Shown: one piece after another, positions 10,108-20,465 of the stretch
How the letters are laid out: each line of letters starts with the position of its first letter
Numbering within the stretch: the first letter of the stretch is position 1
Assembly (NCBI RefSeq): GCF_000485595.1
Contig: NW_014577566.1
Span: 23,084-67,349, forward strand
Length of the DNA: 44,266 bases
Direction of reading: 5' to 3'
Source of the DNA: Priapulus caudatus
Lineage: Eukaryota; Priapulida; Priapulimorpha; Priapulimorphida; Priapulidae
Program-made: the position numbers and the translations under genes
The notes under the pieces: model-generated
Told to the model about the DNA's origin: nothing
What the model saw: the letters and a program-made list of their open reading frames with translations, nothing else
The model's database searches: none

Positions 10108-11610
10108 CGGATATCCGCGCGAAGCGCGCAAACGCCGCGTAGCGGCGACACAATGACTTATTCGCTGCCCTCTATTTAGAAACATCTTCCCGAGGCCCTC
10201 TGGGTATACCAACTTCCGCCCCTTTAAGGTGTCTGGAGCACCGGACCCCGTAAAATCAAGGTTCAAGTGTGATATTACCACGCCTGATGTCACCTCCACG
10301 AGCGCCACTCATTAGGAGGCATCTCACGCCGTCTTCCCGTAAAGCGGTCGACTAACAAAACCACCTACGACTAACACGCAATCGGCAAACACGGCACCCA
10401 CAGATGCAACCCGCGTTACAATGAGTAACATGGCACGGCACCAGTGTCAGCGGTTTCGCTGCTTTCCGGCCGACACCCGATGGCGCCACCGGTCGCACAC
10501 ACAAAATGGCTTAGCCAATCCTAGGATAGCACTTACCGTTGTTGTCTGGAGACGTTCTGTACCCGGCCGTGATCGTCCGGCCGGACCTCGCTGCACCAGG
10601 CATTGAAGCTACGGCCGCTCTCTCCGCATAACCTATTTGCCGTGTTCCGTATCGGTGCGTACGTAGATGTTAGTTCAACCATTCGAGACGAGGGGCGACA
10701 CACACCTCAGACACGGACAAGGTGGTAACCCCCCTGCCTGCAGCCTGTTTACGTTACGCGCTTGAATAACAAGGTGCACACACGTCGTCAGCACAGAGGT
10801 TAAACAAGTAGAATAAACCACGAACGCGCCGGGGCATAGGCCACTACCAGTAACCGGCGCCTCTCCTTCTCGTTGCGGTGCATGAGGATGCTTATTACTT
10901 TCATACCGCTACTCTAGCTTCTAGAATATTAACCACCTGTTTAATATTCGACTACTAATAGTACTGTATTATTCTCACTCACCCTACAACGACGCGAGAC
11001 AATATAGACTTGCCTACTCCCAATCAACCGACGCGCCTGTCTCTGCACACCCATGAGGAAGGCACACGCCACAAACGCCTCGTGACCGCTACAGTTACCT
11101 CACCACTAGCTACTAGTCGTAATATGGTACTCGTACGTAACTGTCACCATAACCGTCACACAGCACACACGCTCATCAGCCACTCTACAGCATTGCACAC
11201 GCCACGGGAGTAGACGTGGTACTATCTGCGAGTTTCCTTCCTCATTCGGCTTGACGGACGGACTGCAACACTAGTCCTCACCTCACGATTCCCGCCTAGA
11301 ACTCTTCACCGTGTCTTCTCGCACGTCCACATGGCCTAGTGCTTTACACGGCCAGCCGCCACTCACGGCGCTGGAGTGGGGTGGCTAGCCCAAACATGGC
11401 CTGCCCCCATGCAGGGACTCCGACTATCGGTACATCGTTAAATTGCATTGACGCTTGGCAAAACACACGAACGCCACACGTAAATAAAGCAGGACATCAA
11501 AATCAATATACGAGTCACAAACACAGATCACCCGCACTCTGCAGTTCCAGTTGGAAACGCCCCCTGTAGGGATACCCGCGTCTAGAGGTCGGTGCCACGC
11601 TACACCTCTC
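10108..11610. other. Unassigned GC-rich sequence
   Basis: No gene recognised; ORFs are short and unconvincing on both strands. Two tiny perfect hairpins, GCGCGAAGCGC and CGCCGCGTAGCGGCG, lie at about 10117-10147. The segment at 10446-10523 repeats 4946-5020 with extra single bases. Base composition is much more GC-rich than the flanking LINE. Confidence 0.5.
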
Positions 11611-12064
11611 AGTAGCGCACCGTCCATAGGCTGCAGGCTGAATAAGCACTCGAACAGTTATTAATTAAAAATGACTCACACGTTACCTTGCACTTACAAA
11701 CATCACTTTATCTTCATGTCTTAAATAATCTACGCTTCATGCTCTATTGTCCCCTTCGAAACTTTTGCAGCTCTATTGATGCGAATTTCTGCAAAGTTGT
11801 CTGAACACATTTCAATACACAAAAACACCACCAACGGGTCGCTCTACTACGCCACCTGACGGAATCTCACGAATACAAAACCAAAAATACTTTTACTTCT
11901 ATGCTTTCTCACGCTCCGACGAGGCATCCTCACTTGCGTAATAATGCTAATTTTGCACTCTAGTGCCGAATTTCGGCGTAACAAAAATGCCAAAAGGCCT
12001 TTTCTAGAGACGAAGTTAGTGCAATCGGTGAACATCGCGGACGCTTACTGTATTACGCCTCCTT
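11611..12064. repeat. Direct repeat, copy 1 of 2 (about 440 bp)
   Basis: From CATAGGCTGCAGGCTGAATA to CGGACGCTTACTGTATTACG this copy matches 12586-13032 almost base for base, except for many one- and two-base insertions in both copies. Substitutions are fewer than indels. No coding content is recognised. The repeats are in the same orientation, about 975 bp apart start to start. Confidence 0.8.
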
Positions 12065-12585
12065 AAGGAGCAACAGAGATTACAGGATACGACTTGAAAT
12101 TTTAGATGAATGATTCGACCTTTTCTTATACCGGGTACGAATTTCAAAGGGTGGCATGACTCACGAGCTCTGAGATATTCGCTCTCTGAAAAGAGCCCCC
12201 ACAAACAGAAATCAATGTTCGCTTCTCGCGGTTATGCGTAGTTGTTAGAACGAGCGTTTAGGGTAAATTGCCAAGCATTAAAGTTAGAAAATTTTGACAC
12301 TGTTAGGGTTAGTAGTGCCACCAATAGACAGTAAAAGAAGATAACTTATCTATTTTTGGACCACAATGTGTGTAAAATTAGTGTTGTTAAATGTAAATCA
12401 TGCAATCATGTACACGGATATGTACATGTTTACATAAAAACATTGTATAATGTTATTTGTACATGCATGTGCACTAAAAACATGCTTAAGCCTCTCATAA
12501 ACAGATTCATTACCATAAAACTCAATTATTCGACTTCCTTCGCCAGAAGCGCAGCCTCTGTAACAGGTGGCTTTAGGTGTTGCTA
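12065..12585. other. Unassigned spacer between the direct repeats
   Basis: No gene or element recognised. A single TTAGGGTTAG word at about 12304 is too short to be called a telomeric array. Confidence 0.5.
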
Positions 12586-13032
12586 TACAGTAGACGCCGT
12601 CATAGGCTGCAGGCTGAATAAGCATCGAAACAGATATTAATTAAAAATACTCACACTGTTACTGCACTTACAAAACATAACTTTATTCATGTTAAATAAC
12701 TACAGATTCATGCTCTATGCTCCCTCGAACTTTTGCCAGCTCTATGACTGCGAATTTCTGCAAAGTTGTCTGAACACATTTCCTACACAAAAACCACCAC
12801 CGGTCGCTCTGACTAACGCCACCTGACGGAATCTCACGAATACAAAACAAAATAATTTTACTTCTATTGCGCTTTCTCCACGTCCCGAGGCATCAACTTG
12901 CGTGCATAATGCTAATTATTGCGACTCTAGCTGCCGATTTCGCGCGAAAAAAAATGCCAAAAAGGCTTTTCTAGAGACGAAGTAGCTGCAACGGTGAACA
13001 ATCGCGGACGCTTACTGTTATACGCCTCCTAT
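12586..13032. repeat. Direct repeat, copy 2 of 2 (about 440 bp)
   Basis: Second copy of 11611-12064. Copy-specific differences are mostly single inserted or deleted bases, often in homopolymers, for example AAAAAAAATGCC here against AACAAAAATGCC there. Beyond 13032 the flanks differ. Confidence 0.8.
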
Positions 13033-13524
13033 AGCATTATAGCTGCACAATATCATTCATCAGCATTCAGCACTCAGCACCAGTATCAGACTATCAGTGT
13101 TAAGAAATCGTCAACAATTACATTTCCGATCACATTTGTTTGTATCTCATTTCATCGGTCTAGAAACCAATCACATTCTTATTCAATTTCATTCACACAA
13201 GACAGACATACACTAACATAGTACACATAGTCAGGTAACATGACAAAGACAGGAAATCAAGAATTAGAATCATGCGTAATGATGGTATGGTTATTTTCAA
13301 GTTGAGCGACGAAACAAGCTCAACCACTAGCAGCGCTCACTACAGCCCTGTGTTCTTGATCACGCGGCCGGCGTGGCCTCGCGTATCTGCTGACAGCATC
13401 AAAATTCATTTACTGACGTTGTTTATAGGAGACGCTTTAGTGGCTGTTTAGGAATAATGTCGCTACTGCCCTGACGCACAGAGGGGTAACCCTACCGCGC
13501 TCGTGCTGCGGAAACGTAGGTGCC
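13033..13524. other. Unassigned sequence
   Basis: Nothing recognisable. It includes a CAGCATTCAGCACTCAGCACCAG-type short direct repeat near 13060-13085 and ends where the TTCCCATTTCGCCA minisatellite starts. Confidence 0.4.
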
Positions 13525-13978
13525 TTCCCATTTCGCCATTTTCCCACTTCGTCATTTCCCATTTCGCCATTTCCATTCGCCAGTTTCCCATATTCGCCAT
13601 TTTTCCCATTCGCCTTTTTCCCATTCGCCATTTTCCCTATTTCCCATTTCGCCATTTTCCCCACTTGCCAGTTTCCCATTTCGCCATTATTTTATGTTGC
13701 TTCCACCCCTGCACGAAATTGATCCTTCCATTCTTAAAAAAGAGTCATTTCTAGGGTTAGGGTTAGGGTTAGGGTTATGGTTAGGGTTAGGGTGCCTGTA
13801 CATGATCCATATGTTTTGATGGTGTCTTCCCGTTCGCCATATTTCCCACTTCGCCATTTCCCATTGTCGCCATTTCCATTTCGCCAGTTTCCCATTTCGC
13901 CATTTTTCCCACTTCATCTTTCCATTTCGCCATTTTCCATTTCGCCATTTTCCCACTTCGCCAGTTTCCCATTTCGCC
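13525..13978. repeat. Composite minisatellite (TTCCCATTTCGCCA)n with a telomere-like core
   Basis: Two arrays of a 14-16 bp unit (TTCCCATTTCGCCA and variants) at about 13525-13688 and 13832-13978 flank a non-repetitive block (13689-13751, TATTTTATGTTGCTTCCACC...) and a TTAGGG array at 13752-13793 with one TTATGG variant. The same order of unique block, TTAGGG array and GTGC(C/T)TGTACATGATCCAT is repeated at 13979-14170, so a unit of about 290 bp is tandemly duplicated. The 14-16 bp unit recurs inverted at 19588-19828. Confidence 0.85.
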
Positions 13979-14046
13979 AATATTTTATGTTGCTTCCACC
14001 CCCTGCACGAAATTGATCTTCCATTCTTAAAAAAGAGTCATCTTAC

Positions 14047-14143
14047 TAGGGTTAGGGTTAGGGTGTAGGGTTAGGGCTAGAGGTTAGGGTTAGGGTTAGG
14101 GCTAGGGTTAGGGTTAGGGTAGGGTTAGGGTTAGGGTTAGGGT
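14047..14143. repeat. Interstitial (TTAGGG)n array
   Basis: About 97 bases of TTAGGG-type repeats with occasional variants (GTGTAGGG, GCTAGAGG, GGGTAGGG), ending in GGGTGCTTGTACATGATCC. This is the longest telomere-like stretch in the window and lies 60 bp from an assembly gap. Confidence 0.9.
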
Positions 14144-14205
14144 GCTTGTACATGATCCATATGTTTTGATATGTACAATTTCGCCTTCTTGTTCTTCAAT
14201 AAATT

Positions 14206-14230
14206 NNNNNNNNNNNNNNNNNNNNNNNNN
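14206..14230. other. Assembly gap (25 N)
   Basis: A run of exactly 25 N, a conventional gap placeholder rather than a measured length. Sequence on the two sides is not obviously continuous. Confidence 0.99.
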
Positions 14231-15780
14231 GTGGTAAGTATAACAGCAAAAGCCGGCTATAATTCTGTCAATTGAGGAGTTGTGTGGTGATTGCAGAAGC
14301 TTTTCAAACTCGGCCAGGGCGGGGTAAAAGGGGCGGGAGAAGTAAATCAAAATAGCTCGTAAGTGTACTTTTGATCTGGTCGGGCGCAGTTTAAGGTTTT
14401 ATCCTAGCTAAAGGAAGCCGGGAGGTATGGTGCATTTCTGGGTCGTTGTCTCTCTCACGCACCTGAACTATCATTTGGCGTACATATGGCGGCTGGCCCG
14501 ATAGATGGCGCGACGAGCGCTCTCTTCGAGGGGATTTGTCCAGAGAATTTCCACACAAGGAATCGGGGCGATTCGGCTGTAGACTGGCTCCGCGGTTGGA
14601 GAGATTCCACGACGCTGCCACGGAAATGGATAACTTATGTAGTGTTAAGCGAAAGATACTTGGCCGAGTTAAAGGGGCCGTACAGCTACTAGCTGGAAAA
14701 TCGTGGTGACGATAGGGGCGATGGTGTGTTAATTATCGTAGCCATCTTGGTTTCCACTCACGTGATTGCTAGCCCCGTTGATTGATGTTTGTTTAGACTT
14801 GGAGAATTGCCACTAGATGTTCTCTGGCAAAAAAAAAACCCGCCCGCCGTGGGCCGGTTTCGAAGAAGGGAAGCAGCAGCCGTAAAAAGTGTGCAGTGCC
14901 AAGAGCAGGAAGTGGCAGTGCGGGCGTCTCTGCAAGGTCTACGAATTAAGGGACGAATTTTAACGGCGCGAAACGTTTCGTGCCATTTAAAGCGTTGCGC
15001 CAAAAGACTTTTCAATAGTCCGTAGGTGCGTGAAACAGAGAGGCCTAGCTTATAAGTATAGAAACATTACGAATTTTGTACTAGTAAATACATTTACGGA
15101 CTCTTGATGAGTATTTGTTTTGAAATCGTCATGAATACAAGCGGGGGTGTATAACTTAGGGTGTAGCATTATACATTCTATTGCAAAACGCTTCAGGTGC
15201 CTGCTGCTGCTTATCAGTCTAGTGGGAGAAATGAGCCCAAAGAAGACGGTACCGCGGTACAGCATTTTGTGCGGATTTAATGATGGTTACATCGTCCCCA
15301 GCGGTTGAGGCTTGCTAGGGAAGTATAGCGAAGAAAACTATAACGTCGGGTACCCCTATTGACAGGGTCGAAGGGGGGGGGCCCTGATTGCCTCTTGCTG
15401 CAGAAAAACTCGCAGAAAAACTTCGAACTCGCGAGCTGCCTCGCAGGTTACCTTGACGGTCCAACCCCTATATATACGCATCATATACGCATGCACCGAC
15501 TCTACGGCTATCAACAACCGCCTAGATCATACTCAACATACTATGGCTACCTCTATGTGAATTATTCATGCTGATTATTGCGCCGTCATTGGTTTGTATA
15601 TAGCGTTGAACAGTCTATGTACATGAATAGAGGCATAGGCCCGAAGTAATGAGGAGAATTTGGTAGGGTAGGAAGAGGAGAAGGCAAAGGGGGATCCAAT
15701 GAGGGTTAAAGCAATGTGCCTAACGCCTGTATACACGGCTAATTCACTTCCTTAAAGGAGCGAGCCTAAGAGCAGACACT
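14231..15780. other. Unassigned sequence after the gap
   Basis: No gene recognised. ORFs 14486-14692 and 14789-15025 on the plus strand are open but resemble nothing I know. A homopolymer A9 at 14830 and a G9 at 15372 are present. Confidence 0.45.
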
Positions 15781-15903
15781 AACAGAGTCAGCCCGGGTAG
15801 AACCGGTTTTAAAGCGCTAAGACCATGGGTGAGTATTGAGTTTTAGTGAATATATTGTAGTTATAAGTTGATGAAGTAAAGTGACAGGAATTAGGCGTTT
15901 TGA

Positions 15904-16502
15904 TTGGGAAGACCCATTGGCGTCTATCCTCTGAAGCCGGGAGGCATGAGTGATATTGGCGGCGAGAAGGTAGTAGTGTATTATATTATAAAAACCGGAA
16001 GCTTTTATAGCTTCCGCGGTAGCGAGCTAAGGCGCAGCTGGGGTTATATGAAACGCGCTGACGCAAATGATGTAGAAGGTAACAATTCATAATAAAACTT
16101 ATACATGACAGTGCTAGAACTTAGAAGTAGACGGTGTGACACTTTTAGGGTTTAGTGGTATTCTCATTGATTATTACTTGCAGAAGAGAGCAGCTCAATG
16201 CAGCCTCAGCTGCTTTCATTGGAGTTTCCTGCTAAAAAGTGTGAACTGTTGAGAAGACTGGAGAAGCTGGAGACGGCAGGGAGGCGAATTAATCGTACGG
16301 GGCTATCGGTAGGCGGAATAATGATGAGGGCGAATCGACAGGCGGCGCAGGTTTGGGTGGGGTTGTGCTGCTGTTCAATTAGTGATTTTTGAGCTTATTA
16401 CGTCGTGCTTTTAGTGTGATGAAGTGATATAGGTGACGATTATCTATCTACAGGACATGAATAGGAGGGCGTATTATTTTGCGGACGCAAAGTATGAAGA
16501 TA
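15904..16502 (+). CDS. Candidate exons of an unrecognised gene (weak)
   Basis: Three open segments are bounded by splice-like sites with matching phases. The first is 15904-16079, ending GTAGAAG|GTAACA. The second is 16183-16349, after ATTACTTGCAG, encoding PAKKCELLRRLEKLE and RRINRTGLSVGG, ending GCGCAG|GTTTGG. The third is 16454-16510, after ATCTACAG, encoding DMNRRAYYFADAKYEDNM and then a stop. Joined, they give an amphipathic, helix-prone C-terminus. A possible first exon ending CCATGG|GTGAGT lies at about 15824. I do not recognise the protein. Short exons with matched phases can arise by chance and neighbouring DNA looks error-rich, so this is only a lead. Confidence 0.25.
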
Positions 16503-16510
16503 ATATGTAA

Positions 16511-17159
16511 AGTTAAGAGACCACGGAGCCTTATGCGTATGTACGCGCGTTGCAGCTGGGTTCCGCTCGGTAGAGCGAGTGAAGCACAGACCAATGACGG
16601 CATGAAGTGAGAGAATGACAATTCATAATAAACTGTGGGTATTACAACAGCAGTGTAGAATGTGAAGAAGGTGAGGCGAGTATGACCACTGTTTATGAAG
16701 AGTATTCATTGAGCTTGCAAAGAACAGCAGGGCTTCAGAGTGCCAGTGCTTAAGGGCTGTTTCATTGTATGGATACCCGGGGGGTGGGGTAAGGGAGAGA
16801 AGAGGGGGTATAAAGAGATGTTAGGTCGAGGTAGGTGGATCGAGCGTGGCGGAGGCGTGAAATGCGAATGTGCGTGCGGCGCGTTAAGGCTATGCATTGC
16901 TTTTGAGCGCACGGATTCATAGGCGCCGAGCGCTGGTCTATTTACAGAGTGTCGGAGGAAGCAGGTATGGGGACGTTTCCCGTGCGCGGAGGATGCAGGA
17001 CCGGTGAGCGTCCATGGGCGCGCTTGGAGAAGCTGTGACGTGCAGAGTAATCTGGCGGCATGGAATATAGCGCTTGTGAGATGCAAGAGGGCAACCTCTT
17101 TGCATGGGGACCATAACTTGCATTCGGTAGTGTATTGCGGAGTAAAGCTCCAATGGCAA
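16511..17159. other. Unassigned sequence
   Basis: G-rich on the plus strand around 16770-16870. The 179-codon minus-strand ORF 16706-17245 runs into LINE-A antisense sequence and shows no protein signature, so it is not called. Confidence 0.4.
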
Positions 17160-18105
17160 TGGGATAGAAAGTTATACCACATGTGGGTTAGGGGTATTTG
17201 CAGGGTATAGAGCGTTAGAATTTCAAAGGAGCGCGTGAAGAGCACTGGGCGAATTCAGCGGGAAATACTTAAACAAATAACTGGAGGAGGGGTAATAAAG
17301 CGCATATAGGAAAGAAGCCGGAAGGATAAGAGGATTTGCGGCCTAGAAAGCTTTTGGCCTTCCTGAACCTAGACAAAGAGAGAGAGGCGCGGTGCAGTAA
17401 CATCAATGCAAGATAGGAACAGCTTATCTTCGTGCCTACTTGATTGTATCAAATGTGGGTGATGGGGTGCCTCAAGGGGTATCAACACTTGGCCTTGTAT
17501 TATTCTGTAGATAGTATATAAGGGATGCAAGATGAATGTACCTGTGTTGCTCTAATTTCAATAGTCGACTAAGTGTTGCTGTACGAGTGGATACTAATGT
17601 CTAATGTGTGGATGCATTAGGCAGGATGTCAAGCGAACAGGCTAACGACCGGAATGCTTCAAGGATCTATGGGGTTAACAAGAGCATAGCGGTAAGAGTA
17701 GATGCCAATGACGTTAAAAACAGACTATCGGTTAACTACAAAAAAAACAAGGTATGAGTAGAATCAAATGACAAACAAGACACAGAACAAGCCAATACAA
17801 AAACTTTAACTAATTAGTAGTGGACGTCGCCATAAAATTAAAACAAAAAAAAACGAGTGTATAAAATATCTAGGTCTTTACCTGGATAAACCAACCCTTA
17901 CATTAGGGATACCCAATATATAAACATATCACATATAAAATCACGCAGAACTAAAGCCATCTTTAAAAATCAGACACTAGTGTAGACACCTCGACTTAGA
18001 AATTACTATACTATGCCCTAATCTACCCTTATTACAATACGGACAATACGCTCTAACATGGGGCAATGGCTAATTCACTCATCTTAAACATTAACTACCA
18101 CGCAT
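17160..18105 (+). pseudogene. LINE-A copy 3, RT half, heavily indel-disrupted
   Basis: Corresponds to 1428-2167. Blocks such as AACACTTGGCCTTGTATTAT (17484-17503), TCTAATTTCAATAGTCGACT and GACTATCGGTTAACTACAAA are exact. Between them extra one- to several-base insertions, often containing G, occur roughly every 8-15 bases, and the region 17210-17400 is hardly alignable. No frame is open for more than a few dozen codons. This is less like ordinary neutral decay, which gives substitutions, than like unpolished read sequence. Confidence 0.8.
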
Positions 18106-19485
18106 AACACGGTAGCTAACTTAGGTCCGGACTAAGATAGCCCCGCTCCTAGCAGCTGGTGTTCTGTTACGCAAATTCGGTGGCCTAGCGCGCGCTAGCT
18201 GTTCACAATGCGCGAATGCGCATAAGCCTTATTAGGTCACGTAATCGTAGCGTCGCTCTACCTCGCTGCGCTGCGGGGTAACGTGGCGCGAGCAGGAAAC
18301 TGAGCGGGTACGGACGAACTGATTATATTTTTTGGACATATTTGACTCGTACTTTGGAAATGAAGAGTAGGCGCCGATATGATGATTTTCACCTAGCCAT
18401 CTACAATTACGACGCTATGTGAGTCAGCAAGAGTATGATGCTTGAACGCTGACCCACATCTTTAAAGCGCGGCGAACCCGGTTAATTTATAATGAAAAAA
18501 AAACAATTCATACTGCTGTTCCATTGCACTTCACAAAGTCTCAGGAATGAAAAGTTTACTCATCTTAAGCAGCACGCCAGTGGCTGGAGCTTATAGAGAT
18601 CGCTATGGAATTACAGGCTTCGCGGCAAATAAGCTTGTCTATTACAGCATTGACCACTAGACTATACTAATATTACGTTTCCATAGCTATCTAGTTTGAC
18701 AATATATACTGCGGCTGTCGACCGGCTCTTGCACGGTTGAAATGTGGAGACACAAATTACACCTACCACCGAACAGTGATTAATTTGCAATGCTGTGCTC
18801 TATGCCTGGCCAAGCCCCGGGCACGGTCTTCGACTTTCTCAAATGCCCGCAGTTCCTAACCCTTAACTCCTAACCCTTGTTACTTGAGATAACCTGAAAT
18901 TAAAAAACTAGCCAGGCAATTTAGGAAATCGAAGACCCGTGCACCGGCAGCCGTCAAGATATCATCGCCCGGCGCGGCATATAGCCACTCTGTATTTGCG
19001 AATACTTGTAAAGACCCAACATCCTATTAAAGCTATGCCAACTCTACATATCACATGAAAACTGATATAATAATATTGCGTTTCAATTTAATTGTTTGGT
19101 TATCAAAGAACAATTAAGATACCACCAAAAGGCCAAGTAACACATGTTACATTGATAGAATTGAATGTAAACACAAACGGCGACTGATAAGAATTAGAAC
19201 ATCGATTTAGTAATAATTAGCTGTATTTATATTTATACCCAACTTATTGCAGGCATATTTGGTTCGAAGGTTCTTAAACAGATGTGTTTGTGTCCTTGTG
19301 AATGGGTAGCGTTGCCTAGCGCAAGTTAAATAGCAAGCCGTGCTCCCCATCCGCTTCGTCAATGACGAGTCTCAGGCATACGTGTCTATAGGGCCTTACT
19401 ATGTTTTTATTTGATCTTCAGAGCAGGCGACTTAATTCGCATCAAATCTCATCTGTTTCATCTGCCTATTGCTATTAGTGACATT
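18106..19485. repeat. Second copy of 2168-3458
   Basis: Collinear with the sequence downstream of LINE-A copy 1, including the GCGCGCTA region, the CCCGGTTAATTT hairpin (about 18478), the telomere-cored foldback element (about 18792-19008) and the TCTATAGGGC(C)TACTATG segment (about 19385). Differences are dominated by single-base insertions and deletions. The match ends abruptly at about 19485, equivalent to 3458. Because non-mobile flanking sequence is included, this is a segmental duplication or a second, poorer representation of one locus. Confidence 0.85.
18792..19008. mobile_element. Duplicate of the telomere-cored foldback element
   Basis: Copy of 2799-2991 within the duplicated block. 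The loop reads CTAACCCTTAACTCCTAACCC at about 18857-18877, so the telomeric repeat is degraded by insertions. The flanking AATTTGCAAT and ATTTGCGAAT versions of the target duplication remain recognisable. Confidence 0.65.
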
Positions 19486-19587
19486 AAACACAGTTGACTC
19501 CATATCTAAAGATTCGTTACAATTTATTCATTACAGAGGCCTACTTTTAACCCACCTCGAACAAGGGGGTGGTCGGGGAGATAGGAC

Positions 19588-19828
19588 GAAATGGCGGAAT
19601 GGGAAACTGGCGAAACGGGAAACTGGCGAAATGGGAAACTGGCGAAGTGGGAAACTGGCGAAATGGGAAACTGGCGAAGTGGGAAACTGGCGAAATGGGA
19701 AAATGGCGAAGTGGGAAATGGCGAAATGGGAAATGGCGAAATGGGAAATGGCGAAATGGGAAATGACGAAATGGGAAATTTTAATGGCGAAATGGGAAAT
19801 GGCGAAGTGGGAAAATGGCGAAACGGGA
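19588..19828. repeat. Minisatellite (GAAA(C)TGGCGAAATGG)n, about 15 units
   Basis: A tandem array of a 15-16 bp unit; early units contain GAAACTGG and later ones GAAATGG. It is the reverse complement of the unit at 13525-13978. Open frames cross it on both strands only because the repeats lack stop codons. Confidence 0.9.
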
Positions 19829-19925
19829 ATAAACCCCTCCTCCCTCCGGCCCATGCTGCGTGGGTCCTGCTGCTGCTGCACTGGCACATTTAGGGTCCCT
19901 CCCCCTCCTCCCTGCGGCCCGTGCT

Positions 19926-19965
19926 AGAATAGAATAGAATAGAATAGAATAGAATTTTATTTCTT
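19926..19965 (-). repeat. 3' tail of LINE-B: (TTCTA)n and polyadenylation-like signal
   Basis: Read on the minus strand, AAATAAAA at about 19953-19960 is followed by ATTCTATTCTATTCTATTCTA. Simple tandem repeats of a few bases at the 3' end are usual for CR1/L2/RTE-like LINEs and mark the 3' boundary of LINE-B. Confidence 0.75.
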
Positions 19966-20211
19966 AAACGGCCTCTTCAGAGACATGGAAGAAATACATA
20001 AACAATTGAACAATAATACAAAATCATTTTACAACAATAAAATACAAAAAAAAAGTTTTTGGCAGCAGACAACAAAAGTGAAGGCAAGAATTCATTTAAA
20101 TAAGTGAACTGACATCTATAGTTGATATAAACCACTACTATTTAAACTATATTACAGCAGAACGTTAAACCAATTTATGTATAAATGCAATGAGGAGCAT
20201 ATGCACAACAA

Positions 20212-20465
20212 TTATCCGAACTTAGACATAATAATTCTACAAAATTTAGAAAGGTTCTTTAACTGCTTAACAGAAGTAGTGTTGAACAATTGGTGAAATT
20301 TGAGAACATTAGGTCTGGTGTAATGATATTTCTTAACATACCGTTTACGAACGTCGTTGAGGACTGGACACACTAGAACATAATGAAATTCATCGCCCTG
20401 TACATTAAGATTACATAGAGGGCACATTTCCATAGGTTGATCAGATAAATAGCGACATCCCAGGT
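20212..20465 (-). pseudogene. LINE-B C-terminal segment with zinc-knuckle-like motif
   Basis: Encodes GCRYLSDQPMEMCPLC, then GDEFHYVLVCPVLNDVRKRY and NVLKFHQLFN, the C-terminal Cys/His motif (CPxC...DExHxxxxCP) common at the end of invertebrate LINE ORF2 proteins. The ORF ends with a stop at about 20212, followed by a 3' untranslated region to 19926. Homology begins at about 20465; upstream codons of the ORF (to 20565) belong to the inserted sequence. Confidence 0.75.

Noticed and set aside
10054-10308. Minus-strand 84-codon ORF
   Set aside because: It crosses the transposon edge and the LINE-A remnant, so it mixes unrelated sequences.
12300-12312. Telomere-like TTAGGGTTAG
   Set aside because: Only one and a half units, within chance expectation.
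14486-14692. ORF beginning MAAGPIDGATS as a possible first exon
   Set aside because: No downstream partner exon or homology seen, and it is close to a gap in doubtful sequence.
16706-17245. Minus-strand ORF of 179 codons
   Set aside because: No motif, G-rich complement, and its 5' part is antisense to LINE-A copy 3.
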